Part shown: positions 27,205-36,309 of the stretch, piece after piece
Layout of the letters: the number at the start of each line of letters is the position of its first letter
Numbering within the stretch: position 1 is the first letter of the stretch
NCBI RefSeq assembly: GCF_041860085.1
Contig: NZ_CP124747.1
Location: forward strand, 4,712,001 to 4,776,000
Source of the DNA: Schlesneria sp. DSM 10557
GTDB taxonomy: Bacteria; Planctomycetota; Planctomycetia; Planctomycetales; Planctomycetaceae
DNA: 64,000 bases
Reading direction: 5' to 3'
Notes under the pieces: model-generated
Database searches by the model: none
What the model was told of the DNA's origin: nothing
The model's input: only the letters and a program-made list of their open reading frames with translations
Position numbers and translations under genes: made by a program

Positions 27205-27831
27205 TTAAATAATCCCTGCCCCAAACTTATCTTCTTCGTCGTGCCCATTACGCTGGGCGACTGCGAAGGGATTGGAAGTGTTTTCTACCCTGTTCATATG
27301 CGGCGTCGAGTGCCGGATATCGGGCAGGTCTCTTCGATGGAGTGATTCTCCATTCCGTTGCAGACGAGGTAGCTCGCTGAGGGGGGACTCGTCTTCACCC
27401 AGCTGTGCGTAGCTGTCTTCGCCGTAGTCGTCGTAGATGCAGACATAACCCGGTTGCTTTGAACGTTCCAGTTCGCTGACATAAGCGATAAGGACTTGCT
27501 CCTGGATCGTTTCCCGGCAATCAGAATTAATCGGGTGAGCGATATCGGCGTAGAGTTTTGCGCGTCCGTCTTCTGACTTCGCGGCCCGGTCCTGATGCAG
27601 CCGAACCCCACATTCATTGCAGAACTGGGCTCTCAAGTGGTTTTTCGCTGAACAGCGGGGGCAATGGTCTGTCAACTTACGGCTGGGCATCGCCACGAAG
27701 GAACCTTTTGTTCCCTGGATGATCTTCAGATCACGGACGACGAAGCTACCGTCAAACGTCAGCGAACAAAATGCCTGCAGACGTTCATTAGGATCGTTCA
27801 TCAATTTGATGCGAATCTCGGTGATTTCCAC
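27205..27831 (-). CDS. spoVG: SpoVG-family protein with inserted zinc ribbon
   Basis: This 208-aa protein is about twice the usual SpoVG length. The N-terminal half of SpoVG is at 1-52 (EITEIRIKLMNDPNERLQA...GSFVAMPSRK) and the C-terminal half at about 93-120 (LYADIAHPINSDCRETIQEQVL). Between them, where ordinary SpoVG has only a few residues, lies a zinc ribbon with Cys57, Cys60, Cys71 and Cys74 (CPRC...CNEC). An acidic, unconserved tail of about 85 residues follows. SpoVG is a nucleic-acid-binding regulator. It lies 27 bp downstream of ispE, the same order as in Bacillus. Confidence 0.9.
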   Translation of the reverse strand: MEITEIRIKLMNDPNERLQAFCSLTFDGSFVVRDLKIIQGTKGSFVAMPSRKLTDHCPRCSAKNHLRAQFCNECGVRLHQDRAAKSEDGRAKLYADIAHPINSDCRETIQEQVLIAYVSELERSKQPGYVCIYDDYGEDSYAQLGEDESPLSELPRLQRNGESLHRRDLPDIRHSTPHMNRVENTSNPFAVAQRNGHDEEDKFGAGII

Positions 27832-27858
27832 AGATCGTCTCCTTAACTCACTACGAAC

Positions 27859-28779
27859 TCACTGCGTGCAGCTCCTGACAACGTAAACCCAGGGAATGCC
27901 AGAAGCTTTCAAGCGAGCTGCCATCGATCTGGCATGTCGGGACGAGGAACAAATCCCAAAATAGGACGTGCCACTTCCGGTCATCTGATGGGCGAAAACA
28001 GGTAGTTTGTTAAATAGGTTTCGTAAGTGTCGAACATCTTCGTTCAAGAGCTCTGCTGGTGACTGCAGGTCATTGTGCAACAATCGCACCATGTGGTGAG
28101 ACTGTGATTGCGAGAGAGTTCGAACAAATTCCTCGACCGTCGTTTGGGTACGTCCCGGTTCACACTGCTTGAACACCGCTGGAGTGGACAGACCTGACGC
28201 CGGTTTGGCAACGACAAAGTGTTGGCTGACTGGGGCTTGCAGCGGATCGACACGTTCGCCCCGTCCGCGGCAAACCGCCGTCGCAGTCTTTCCGACAAAG
28301 AACCCGACGTCACTGCCGAGTTTGGCGGCAAGCTGAAAAAGCTCGTCCTGTGTCAGCGAAATATTCCAAAGGCGGCTCAGTCCTTTGAGCGTTGTGGCTG
28401 CGTCGCTTGAGCCACCTCCCAATCCTGCTTCGGACGGAATTCTCTTGATTAAGGTAATTTCTGCCCCTGCCGCGACTTTCGCGTATTCTTTGAGCAGCGT
28501 TGCTGCACGGAGCACCAGGTTGTTGGGGCCCGTCGGGAGCGTCGGTTGAGGCGGGGCGTGTTGATCACGTGGAGCACCCATTACGATCTTCAAAGTGACC
28601 TCTGACGAGTCGTTTACTTTGAAGACGAGGGTGTCGTAGAGGTTGATCGCTGTCATCACGGTTTCCAGATCGTGGAAACCATCTTCCCTGCGCCGCACCA
28701 CGCGCAAGAAAAGATTCAGTTTTGCGGGGGCCCGCATCGTAAGAGAACAAGCTGTAGGCTGGCAGAGCATTCTGGTCAC
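27859..28779 (-). CDS. ispE: 4-diphosphocytidyl-2-C-methyl-D-erythritol kinase
   Basis: This 306-aa GHMP kinase has the ATP-binding motif PSEAGLGGGSSDAATTL and the N-terminal APAKLNLFLRV signature. It phosphorylates CDP-ME in the MEP pathway. The conserved part starts at MRAPAKLNL, 14 residues after the first ATG, so the true start may be the internal ATG near 28737. It sits directly upstream of spoVG and 220 bp downstream of obg, all on the minus strand. Confidence 0.95.
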   Translation of the reverse strand: MTRMLCQPTACSLTMRAPAKLNLFLRVVRRREDGFHDLETVMTAINLYDTLVFKVNDSSEVTLKIVMGAPRDQHAPPQPTLPTGPNNLVLRAATLLKEYAKVAAGAEITLIKRIPSEAGLGGGSSDAATTLKGLSRLWNISLTQDELFQLAAKLGSDVGFFVGKTATAVCRGRGERVDPLQAPVSQHFVVAKPASGLSTPAVFKQCEPGRTQTTVEEFVRTLSQSQSHHMVRLLHNDLQSPAELLNEDVRHLRNLFNKLPVFAHQMTGSGTSYFGICSSSRHARSMAARLKASGIPWVYVVRSCTQ

Positions 28780-28999
28780 ATCCTGTTGACCCGCCCGACC
28801 TGCGTTAGTTGATCATGTTGAGCGGAGACTTGTCGAGTCCCCTGGCAATCAACGGACGAAGGGATATTTACCAATTGACGATTCATCGAACGATGAGATC
28901 GTGTCTCAAGTCGAAAATCGATGGTAGACCGACTTGTCAAGTCAGTCAAGATGAGTTTAAAGCATCTCAAATCCGGGCGAACCAGCCGAGGCTTGGGGC

Positions 29000-30001
29000 C
29001 TATTCGGGATTCTGGAGTTCGTCCAGGCGGCGGATCGTCTGCTGCAGCAGTTGAGGCAGGCCTTTGCCCGAGACGGAGGAGATCTTCAGAACAGGGCGAC
29101 CAATCCGTTCTTCCAGCAGTTCTGCTGCGGCATCCGCATCCTCAAGTTCCCCCTTGGTGATGCAGATAATTTCGGGTCGAGAGGCCAGTTCTTCGTCATA
29201 CAGCCGCAGTTCTTCACGGATCGCCAGATAGTTCTCGATCGGATCTGTCTGGTCATCCGGAGAGGGTTCGACCAGATGGATGAACATCTTGGTTCGTTCC
29301 ACGTGCTTCAGAAATTCGTGGCCGAGTCCCACGCCGGCGTGAGCCCCTTCGATCAATCCCGGAATGTCAGCCATCACAAATTGACGTTCCTGGCCAACCC
29401 GGACGATGCCCAGATTGGGGTACTTCGTTGTGAACGGATAATTTGCAATTTCGGGGTTTGCCCGCGATAGACGACTCAACAGAGTTGATTTACCCGCATT
29501 GGGTTTGCCAATCAGGCCGACGTCCGCGATGACCTTCAGTTCCAGAATGACGTCGCGGCTTTCACCCGGTTCGCCGGGGCCGAATTCGCGGGGGACGCGG
29601 TTGGTCGATGAAGTGAAGCGAGCGTTTCCTTTGCCCCCATCGCCCGCTCGCGCGATAACGACACGGTCTCCGTGCTCGACAAGATCCTTGAGGATAAAAT
29701 CTCTCTTTGCGTCGCGCAGGATCGTGCCTGGCGGAACGCGGATCACCGTTTCAGCACCCGATTTGCCTGCTTTCAGGGTCGGCTGGCCTGGATGTCCGTT
29801 TTCTGCATGCCAGTGTCTCACCCCGACGAGATGGACAAGGCTGCTGACGTTCTCATCCGCTTCGATGACAACGTCCCCTCCCCTGCCACCGTCGCCACCG
29901 TCCGGGCCACCGCGCGGAATATGAGCCTCTCGCCGGAAGCTGCATGCACCCGGACCGCCGTCACCCGCTTTACAGAATATGCTGACTTGATCTACGAACA
30001 T
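29000..30001 (-). CDS. obg: Obg/CgtA family GTPase
   Basis: This 333-aa protein has the glycine-rich Obg fold at 1-158 (MFVDQVSIFCKAGDGGPGACSF...) and then a G domain with the P-loop GKPNAGKST, switch region DIPGLIEGAHAGVGLG and the CITKGEL specificity loop. It ends after the G domain, as most bacterial CgtA proteins without an OCT domain do. It takes part in 50S subunit maturation and stress control. The usual rplU-rpmA neighbours are absent; ispE and spoVG follow instead. Confidence 0.97.
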   Translation of the reverse strand: MFVDQVSIFCKAGDGGPGACSFRREAHIPRGGPDGGDGGRGGDVVIEADENVSSLVHLVGVRHWHAENGHPGQPTLKAGKSGAETVIRVPPGTILRDAKRDFILKDLVEHGDRVVIARAGDGGKGNARFTSSTNRVPREFGPGEPGESRDVILELKVIADVGLIGKPNAGKSTLLSRLSRANPEIANYPFTTKYPNLGIVRVGQERQFVMADIPGLIEGAHAGVGLGHEFLKHVERTKMFIHLVEPSPDDQTDPIENYLAIREELRLYDEELASRPEIICITKGELEDADAAAELLEERIGRPVLKISSVSGKGLPQLLQQTIRRLDELQNPE

Positions 30002-30310
30002 GTTGGTATTCTAGCGGTACGTCCGTCCGCTTAGTAGTGACTAAAAGCTTGCAATCCAAAGGCCCATCGGCGTTACGCCGGGCTCGTTACAGTAACTTAA
30101 CTGACTCTGGATTGTGATGAGGGGCCACGAAGAGGTTTCCGCGCCCGCCGAACCCGAAGTCCCAAACTATTTCATTCGTCCACTTTGGAAGTGACTTCGG
30201 AACAGACCTGTATCATCGATCCTGCGGCCGTTGAGGTTCACAAATTGTGGAGATTCCTCAATACGCGGAAAAGTCGGTTCGTATTCGGGTCGACATGTCC
30301 TGGCCTTTCT
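30002..30310. other. Intergenic region upstream of obg
   Basis: This 309-bp gap lies between the minus-strand metallophosphoesterase stop and the obg start. No ORF, tRNA or clear hairpin terminator was seen. It should contain the obg promoter. Confidence 0.4.
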
Positions 30311-31528
30311 TCACGACGGGATGCCGCATTTCAGAACCAGTTTCGTCAGTTCGGGAACACAATTGTAGCGGACGGGTTCACGACCGCTGATCCCGCGCGA
30401 CACATACATCAGCGTCGGGTCAATCCAGAACACGCCTGAGGCATAGCGGCAGCCGAATCGACTGGGTGAATAGACCGGTCCTAGAATCGGCAGGCGGATC
30501 TGGCCTCCGTGCGTGTGACCCGCCAGCATCAGGTCGATTCCCTGCTCCGTCGCCCAGGTAATGTTATCAGGTGTGTGGCTGAGCAAGATACGGAAGTGCG
30601 AGGGGTCCACCTGGCTCAGGTCAGGATGCGTACCCATCCACGGGGTCTCGTCACCAGCCAGAATCAGCGGACGGGCCTTTTCGGGTGATCTCAGCTCAAT
30701 GCACTGGCTGGCCAGATCAATCCAGCCCTGCCGCTGCAGTTCCGCACGGATTCGCTCAGCCCCGACCAGCCAGTCGTGGTTGCCCAGAATAAAGTACTTG
30801 CCCAGGGGGGCGCGAAGTCGACCAAACGTGGAGGGAAGCCAGTCGAGGGTGGAAAGATCGTCCAGCAGGTCTCCCGTGAACAGGATGACGTCAGGCTTCA
30901 GTCCATTTGCTTCTTCGCACACTCCCTCGAAGTAAGTCCGTTTGACCCCGCCCAGGAAATGGGTGTCCGCCAGATGCAGAATCGAGAGTCCGTCCCATTC
31001 GAGGGGAAGTCGTGGCAGGGTGTACGTTTTTGTGCTGACTTCCAGCGTGAATTGCTCATTCCCGGGTAGCAGCGCGATTCCCCGCATCGGCTTTTGTCCC
31101 ACCAGTGCGTGGTGCCAGTGTTCCGCCGCAGCGGCGTCGCCCGAAGCAGTCGCGGGACCAGGGAATTTCGTGCGGAAATCAAGGATGCAGGTCTCTGACG
31201 AGATCTCGCACCGCGGTGGTTGATACAGTTGGAACTTCAATGTCGATCGGACGAGAAATACGAATCCCAGGCATCCCAGCGCGACCAATCCCGCTTCCCA
31301 GAGGTTCAGAGACTGCCAGTGGAATTGGCCGAGACTGGTGGTGCGATTCCCCAGACTGAGGGTCAACACGAGGGGATAGAGTGGAATGCTCAGCAGTTGG
31401 GGAACTTCGACCAGAACCTGTGTTCGTTTTGATCGAGGGGTCGCCAGAAAGCGGTTCAGCCCCGCAGTCGACAGTTTGGCAAATCCAGCCGACAGCAGCG
31501 TTAGCACGCCCAGCGACATCCAGGTCAT
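30311..31528 (-). CDS. Membrane-anchored metallophosphoesterase
   Basis: This 405-aa protein has two to three hydrophobic N-terminal segments (about 1-20, 45-65, 78-95) and a calcineurin-like phosphoesterase domain from about 180. The metal-binding motifs are complete: LADTH, GDLLDD, GNHD, SHTPD and GHTHGGQ. This arrangement resembles the YkuE/YaeI group of membrane-associated phosphodiesterases. Substrate unknown; a lipid or nucleotide head group is possible. It lies 21 bp downstream of the ABC exporter and is probably co-transcribed with it. Confidence 0.88.
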   Translation of the reverse strand: MTWMSLGVLTLLSAGFAKLSTAGLNRFLATPRSKRTQVLVEVPQLLSIPLYPLVLTLSLGNRTTSLGQFHWQSLNLWEAGLVALGCLGFVFLVRSTLKFQLYQPPRCEISSETCILDFRTKFPGPATASGDAAAAEHWHHALVGQKPMRGIALLPGNEQFTLEVSTKTYTLPRLPLEWDGLSILHLADTHFLGGVKRTYFEGVCEEANGLKPDVILFTGDLLDDLSTLDWLPSTFGRLRAPLGKYFILGNHDWLVGAERIRAELQRQGWIDLASQCIELRSPEKARPLILAGDETPWMGTHPDLSQVDPSHFRILLSHTPDNITWATEQGIDLMLAGHTHGGQIRLPILGPVYSPSRFGCRYASGVFWIDPTLMYVSRGISGREPVRYNCVPELTKLVLKCGIPS

Positions 31529-31549
31529 TCGAATTCCTTAACCGGCTTA

Positions 31550-33481
31550 TCATTGCGACTCAGTGGATTCGACGGGCTCCAGATCGGCGGCGAACTGAAG
31601 CGCCGCCAGTTTCGCGTACTCGCCCCCCTCTCGCAGAAGCTCTTCGTGCGTCCCTGATTCAACGATTCGTCCTTGATGGAGAACATGGATTCGATCCGCG
31701 TGCCGAACGGAACTGATACGACTGGAAACCAGGATTGTCGTTCGGCCCGCTCCCGCCGTCTGGATGGCCTCTTGAATTTCGTGCTCGGTTTCTGCATCGA
31801 CCGCAGCAGTTGCATCATCGAGCATGAGGATCGGAGGGTCAAGAAGGAGTGCCCGTGCGATGGCCAGTCGTTGCCGTTGGCCTCCTGAAAGGTTTGAGCC
31901 GTGCTCGCCGACCAGACTTTGGTATCCGTGCGGCAATTCTGCGATGAAGTCCGCAGCGGATGCGAGTTGCGCTGCACGCTCTACATCGGTCAAGTCGGCC
32001 CCTGGTCGACCAAAGGCAATATTGGCAGCGACAGTATTACTGAACAGGAAGCTCTCCTGGAACACGATTCCGATGTTCCGACGCAAATCCTGTAAGTCGA
32101 GTTCCCGGACATCCACTCCGTCGACCAGGACCCGTCCCGAGGTCGTGTCATAAAATCGGGCAATCAACTGCAGCAGTGTTGTCTTGCCTGCACCGGTCTC
32201 ACCCACGATTCCCACGCATTCACCCGGATGAATCGTCAGGTTGATTTGGTCGAGAACAGGAACGGGATTGTCCTGAGGGGTTTCCGCTTCTGGATTGAGC
32301 GAGGTCCCGAGTTGGATATCGATGTCAGGGCGGTGGTAGGTGAAGCTGGCGTTTTCGAACGTGACTTCACCCCTTGCTCGCGCCAGGGGGACGGGATCAG
32401 GGAGGCTCTCGATTTCGATCGGGGCATCGAGGATGGCGAATACACGGTCTGCGCCTGTCAGGCTGCTTTGGATACTGTTGGCGATGTTGATGATCTGGCC
32501 GACCTGATTGGCAAACTCATTGATCAGGTTTGCGAACACGAAAAAGCCTGCTCCCAGCGGCAGTTCTCCGCGGATCACCAGCATTCCTCCGTACCCGATC
32601 AGTATCAATTGATTGACTTGAGTCAGCAGACCCATGACGGGCTGGTAGAGGCTGAGGCTCCAGAAGATATCAAATTTCTGATCACGCAGCTCACGATTCG
32701 CTTGGCGAAACCGCTCGATTTCGTCGTCCTCGCGGGCAAATCCTTTGACGACCTGAATGCCCTGCACGTTCTCCGAAAGGCGCAGGACCATGGTGTCGCC
32801 GAGTTCGCTGCTGCGCTGGTACAGGGGACGAACTTTTCGGGAAAACCAGACCGAACCGACGTACAGCAGGGGAGACGTCAGCAGGCACGCAAGGGCGAGT
32901 GTCACATGCACCGACAGCATGTAGGCGAGATAGAAGGCCAGCGTCAGGGCCACGGTGAGGATCTTCAGAATAACACCGTCGATGAAGCTGCGAACTGACT
33001 GGACGTCTCCGGCGACGCGATTGATTAACGAGCTGCTGTCATGGGCATCGAAGAATCGGAAGCTTAATCGCTGCAGCTTGTCATAAACGTCGGTTCTCAA
33101 CTGAACGACGATTGCGTGGCTGAGGGCTGCCCCGGCGACGGCCGTGATGAATTTCAGCGCGGCCTGGACCGCCGCCATCCCCAGCACGAGTCCAGCTACA
33201 AGAATCACGACCGACATCGGGGTCCAGTCGCTCGGGGGCTGGAAGCCCAAGGGCCACTGGACAGGGGGGCTGCCGGGCTCCAGGGCGTTTCGCAGGACGT
33301 CAATCCCCAAGCCGGTGAAGCCCAGTCCGGCCAGGTTCAGTCCTACCAGCAACAGGTTGAGTGTCAGTACATAGACCGACATCACACGGTGTTTCCAGCC
33401 AAGCAACAGCATCCGCTGTATCAGAGACCAGTTGGATGCGCTCGACACACGAGGTGGTGGGGAAACAGCACGCACAGACAT
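31550..33481 (-). CDS. ABC exporter, fused permease and ATPase
   Basis: This is a 643-aa type IV ABC half-transporter. I chose the ATG at 33481; the longer frame to 33577 adds 32 unlike residues. Six transmembrane helices (about 35-330) precede the nucleotide-binding domain (about 360-640) with Walker A GETGAGKTT, signature LSGGQRQR and Walker B LMLDDATAAVD. The catalytic position after Walker B is Asp instead of Glu, as seen in one site of heterodimeric exporters such as TM287/288 or MdlAB. No second half-transporter is nearby. It probably exports a lipid or drug-like molecule; the substrate is unknown. Confidence 0.92.
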   Translation of the reverse strand: MSVRAVSPPPRVSSASNWSLIQRMLLLGWKHRVMSVYVLTLNLLLVGLNLAGLGFTGLGIDVLRNALEPGSPPVQWPLGFQPPSDWTPMSVVILVAGLVLGMAAVQAALKFITAVAGAALSHAIVVQLRTDVYDKLQRLSFRFFDAHDSSSLINRVAGDVQSVRSFIDGVILKILTVALTLAFYLAYMLSVHVTLALACLLTSPLLYVGSVWFSRKVRPLYQRSSELGDTMVLRLSENVQGIQVVKGFAREDDEIERFRQANRELRDQKFDIFWSLSLYQPVMGLLTQVNQLILIGYGGMLVIRGELPLGAGFFVFANLINEFANQVGQIINIANSIQSSLTGADRVFAILDAPIEIESLPDPVPLARARGEVTFENASFTYHRPDIDIQLGTSLNPEAETPQDNPVPVLDQINLTIHPGECVGIVGETGAGKTTLLQLIARFYDTTSGRVLVDGVDVRELDLQDLRRNIGIVFQESFLFSNTVAANIAFGRPGADLTDVERAAQLASAADFIAELPHGYQSLVGEHGSNLSGGQRQRLAIARALLLDPPILMLDDATAAVDAETEHEIQEAIQTAGAGRTTILVSSRISSVRHADRIHVLHQGRIVESGTHEELLREGGEYAKLAALQFAADLEPVESTESQ

Positions 33482-33782
33482 CGGCTTCGCACGAGGACGA
33501 GATTCTGCAATCGACACAGGTCCAAAGATGAATGATGCAACACGGAAGTGCAAGCCGCTCCCCGCCGCACACGTCAATCGGCCGATGATTGAGGTCAGGC
33601 AGTGAGCGTGGCAATGCCGCTCGAAGGTGTTGCCGAGCGATCATCAACATCCCTGGAATGAGCCTGAGAACCGCGAATTGGCGGCTCGTTTCGCAACTTT
33701 CGTCAGAACAGAATGCGCGACTGGCGGGTTTATGTTATAGTGCACAAACAGGAGAAACGTGGGCTTTCGAGGAGTTTGGTGG
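33482..33782. other. Divergent intergenic region, ABC exporter / zinc-ribbon protein
   Basis: About 300 bp. A possible -10 element TATAGT lies at about 33735-33740 upstream of the zinc-ribbon gene, but no good -35 precedes it at 16-18 bp. Nothing else is evident. Confidence 0.35.
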
Positions 33783-34487
33783 ATGAGTTCGATTTCCGCT
33801 GGTATGAGACAACTGCACAGATTACGCATTAAACTGCGCGAGATTTCCGATCAGTTGGAAAGAGGCCCCCGTAAAATCGCGGCTCGCAAGCAACTCATTG
33901 AAAAGAAAAAAGAAGAGATCGAAGCCCAGCGCAACAAGCTGAAGCAGATGAAGCTGGCCGCCGACCAGAAGAACCTGCAGCTGAAATCCAGTGAAGGACG
34001 GATCTACGATCTCTCTGGAAAGCTCAACGCCGCCGCGAGTAACCGCGAATACGAAGCGCTTCGGTCACAGATTGCTGCTGATACGATGGCCAAGAGCGTT
34101 CTTGAAGACGAAATTCTGGAAGCGCTCGATAAGGTCGACGTCATCCAGATGGAAATCAAAAACGCCGAGTCGGACATCACGACCATCGAGTCCGAGCTTC
34201 AGACGCTGGTTCAGGAGGTCAATTCCAAGGAAGCGGGTTTGAAAGAACAAGCCGCTGCTTTGGAGGTGGAAATTGCTCAGGCTGAAGAAATCCTCCCCCC
34301 TGATATCGTTCCTCAATATCGGCGTCTCGTTCAGGCCTACGGGGCCGATGCACTGGCTCCGGTTGTTAACAAGTCCTGCAGCGAGTGTTACGTGTCACTC
34401 ACAGCCCAGGTCTATCTTGAACTGCGAGCAGGTCGGGTTCGGTTTTGTACTTGTGGCCGTCTGATGTACGTCGCAGAAGAAGAGTAA
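33783..34487 (+). CDS. Coiled-coil C4 zinc-ribbon protein, COG1579 family
   Basis: This is a 234-aa protein. The ATG at 33783 has GGAG nine bases upstream; a GTG at 33759 is the alternative. Residues of about 15-185 form a long alpha-helical coiled coil rich in Lys, Glu and Gln. The C-terminus is a C4 zinc ribbon with CSEC and CTC in a KSCSECYVSLTAQVYLELRAG context, the hallmark of COG1579 (CT398-like). Chlamydial CT398 binds sigma-54 and type III secretion components; whether this homologue does is unknown. A hairpin-rich region follows. Confidence 0.9.
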   Translation: MSSISAGMRQLHRLRIKLREISDQLERGPRKIAARKQLIEKKKEEIEAQRNKLKQMKLAADQKNLQLKSSEGRIYDLSGKLNAAASNREYEALRSQIAADTMAKSVLEDEILEALDKVDVIQMEIKNAESDITTIESELQTLVQEVNSKEAGLKEQAAALEVEIAQAEEILPPDIVPQYRRLVQAYGADALAPVVNKSCSECYVSLTAQVYLELRAGRVRFCTCGRLMYVAEEE

Positions 34488-34911
34488 GGCCCGGACGAGC
34501 CGTTGAGTTGCCTCTCCTGATGCAACTCTTGGGCTCTCGTTCTTTCGATCTGCGGCATGACGCGCTTCGTATGTGCTCGATTGACCATCAGCGGGGCCGC
34601 TGCTGCATCGCGCTAAGACGTGGCACTGTGCCACGCACGCTGTTAAGCCCCCGCCGCGAGGGTGTGGCTATATCGCAACATTGACATCAGTCGCTGTGGT
34701 GAAATTACCACAGCGGTCGGTTCTGCTCCCGTCTCGGCAGGATTTGTATCGATCGCAAACCCTTCGGTGTCGGCTGTTTGCGATCCGAGTTTCAGTGAAG
34801 GTGGGTTCATTTCAGGTCCTCGGTCCAGTCTTTGCGATTAGTGGTGATCGTACCCGGAAGCATCGCTTTCGGAGTTGGCGTTCGTTCCACTCGTGACAGG
34901 ACAAGGCTTTC
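34488..34911. ncRNA. Hairpin-rich intergenic region, possible structured RNA
   Basis: This 424-bp gap contains four strong inverted repeats in a row: GAGTTGC/GCAACTC (34505-34528), CGTGGCA/TGCCACG with a 3-base loop (34619-34635), CGCTGTGGT/ACCACAGCG with a 6-base loop (34692-34715) and GATCGCAAAC/GTTTGCGATC with a 15-base loop (34751-34785). The first could end transcription of the zinc-ribbon gene. The others have no U tract. I found none of the RNase P or tmRNA signature sequences, so the RNA class, if any, is unknown. Confidence 0.35.
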
Positions 34912-35319
34912 ATGGCAGTTCAGCGGCGCTTTAAACGGATGCTGATCGATGTTCGGGATGAGTTCTACCTTCTGCAACTTGGCGAGATGGAGATCTGGGA
35001 CGGTGCTGACCTCGCGCTGCTTCGCGAAGGGCTGTTTCGCTTGATTCACGATGAGCGTTGTGAGTCGATTGCGATCGACATGCAGTATGTCAAATACATT
35101 CCCAGCGGGTTCTTCGGAATGCTGTTTGACTGGCAGGAGAAGTGTGGAACCTGGTTCGCCCTGACGTCTCCACAGCCCAATGTGCAAAGAATGCTGTGGT
35201 TCCGACAATTCTTCAAATTAAACAGCGACGGCGTCTACGAGATGATGTCGGAGCCGCAGGAGTCGCTGCTTCCTCCGGAGGCTACTTCCGAGGTCTGCTT
35301 GACCGGGCAGACCGTCTGA
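34912..35319 (+). CDS. STAS-like domain protein
   Basis: This 135-aa protein has the STAS fold pattern: beta strand FYLLQLGEMEIWDG, helix LALLREGLFRLI, strand SIAIDMQYVKYIPSGFFGML with a serine at the usual phospho-acceptor position, and helix NVQRMLWFRQFFKL. A kinase or phosphatase partner is not adjacent; the nearest RsbW-like kinase in the window is 20 kb away. It may be an orphan anti-anti-sigma factor. The region upstream is rich in hairpins. Confidence 0.75.
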   Translation: MAVQRRFKRMLIDVRDEFYLLQLGEMEIWDGADLALLREGLFRLIHDERCESIAIDMQYVKYIPSGFFGMLFDWQEKCGTWFALTSPQPNVQRMLWFRQFFKLNSDGVYEMMSEPQESLLPPEATSEVCLTGQTV

Positions 35320-35452
35320 GTCGGGGGTGGGCTGCTTTAAGACTGGGGTTTGCGCATAACCGAATTCGAACTACAAACTTGCCCGACAATCACACAGGTT
35401 GCTCGGCGAGGGCCCGCGACCAGACAATTCCATAACTCGCGTGGAGTTCGTT

Positions 35453-35641
35453 ATGAAATGCCCCCAGTGCAAAAACGATGACGTGTATCTGAGCACGAGT
35501 GGTAATTCGAAGGGTTCATTCTGGACCAAGGCTGCACGCTGTCACCGGTGCTGTTACCTGTTCAAGGTCGCCCGTTGGGTGCATGTTCCAGACAAAGAGC
35601 CGGTTCGCCAATGCGCTGAGCCCATTCGGCGTGCGGCCTGA
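35453..35641 (+). CDS. Small zinc-ribbon protein, unknown
   Basis: This 62-aa protein starts at ATG 35453, preceded by GGAG nine bases upstream. Two CxxC pairs (Cys3-Cys6 and Cys30-Cys33, with a further Cys34) predict a single bound zinc. Between them is a Ser/Lys/Trp-rich loop. I do not recognise a named family. It lies 133 bp after the STAS-like gene on the same strand. Confidence 0.65.
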   Translation: MKCPQCKNDDVYLSTSGNSKGSFWTKAARCHRCCYLFKVARWVHVPDKEPVRQCAEPIRRAA

Positions 35642-35944
35642 TACTTGCCTGCCCACGTCCCGGTGATCGTTCTGTCTGCGGGAACAATGCTTTTACGCTC
35701 CTTTTGCGGCCCGATTATTAATGACGCACCACCCGATCGCGTGGTGGTCGCAATACCCACAGGGCTGGCTGAAATCTCGCGGCGGACCTGCGAGGTGTAC
35801 CGACGAGTTGTAAGCTTTTAAGGAGTGCCTGGCGTTACGCTCGGGGCGATGGGGCGACAAATCTCTTAACGAAAACTTTGGCGTCAGCGGTGCCCTGACT
35901 CGGGGCGCGTGTTCTTCAGGGAGAGCCTGAGCCGCATCGCTTGA
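35642..35944. other. Convergent intergenic region, zinc-ribbon protein / gatC
   Basis: About 300 bp without a gene. An inverted repeat CACCAC/GTGGTG at 35727-35746 is a possible weak terminator for the plus-strand gene; it lacks a U tract. Confidence 0.35.
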
Positions 35945-36238
35945 TCATTCACTGTCGATGATCGCGGGGACTAGGAAGTAAGAGCCGTCGGTGCGGGGTG
36001 CGTTCGACAATGCCAGTTGCCGATCGAGCGACTCGGCGACGACATCGGGCCGCAGAACATTTTGAAGTTCTACAGCATGCACCATCGGCGCGATCCCTGT
36101 GGTATCCAGTTCGTTGAGGATCTCCACATAACCGACGATTGCGCTGAGGTCGCTGACAAGTGTATCTAACTCGTGGTCAGAAACCTTCAGGCGTGCGAGA
36201 TCTGCGACTTTTTGAACTACGCTGCGCGTGAGTTCCAT
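35945..36238 (-). CDS. gatC: Asp-tRNA(Asn)/Glu-tRNA(Gln) amidotransferase subunit C
   Basis: This is a 97-aa GatC. The start at 36238 fits the family (MELTRSVVQKVADLARLKVSDHEL); the frame continues upstream but without similarity. The pattern VADLARLKVS...LSAIVGYVEILNELDTTGIAPMVHAVELQNVLRPD is typical. GatC stabilises the GatAB enzyme that amidates mischarged tRNA. gatA and gatB are not adjacent on the sides visible here. It follows rpmB by about 70 bp on the same strand. Confidence 0.93.
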   Translation of the reverse strand: MELTRSVVQKVADLARLKVSDHELDTLVSDLSAIVGYVEILNELDTTGIAPMVHAVELQNVLRPDVVAESLDRQLALSNAPRTDGSYFLVPAIIDSE

Positions 36239-36309
36239 TGCCACCTCGAAAAACGACGTGACACGATCACCGCATGACAATCGCAGGCGATCGTGTCACT
36301 GACGAAAAA

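Noticed and set aside
34488-34911. RNase P RNA or tmRNA in the hairpin-rich gap
   Set aside because: None of the conserved RNase P P4 sequences or the tmRNA tag/ends is present.
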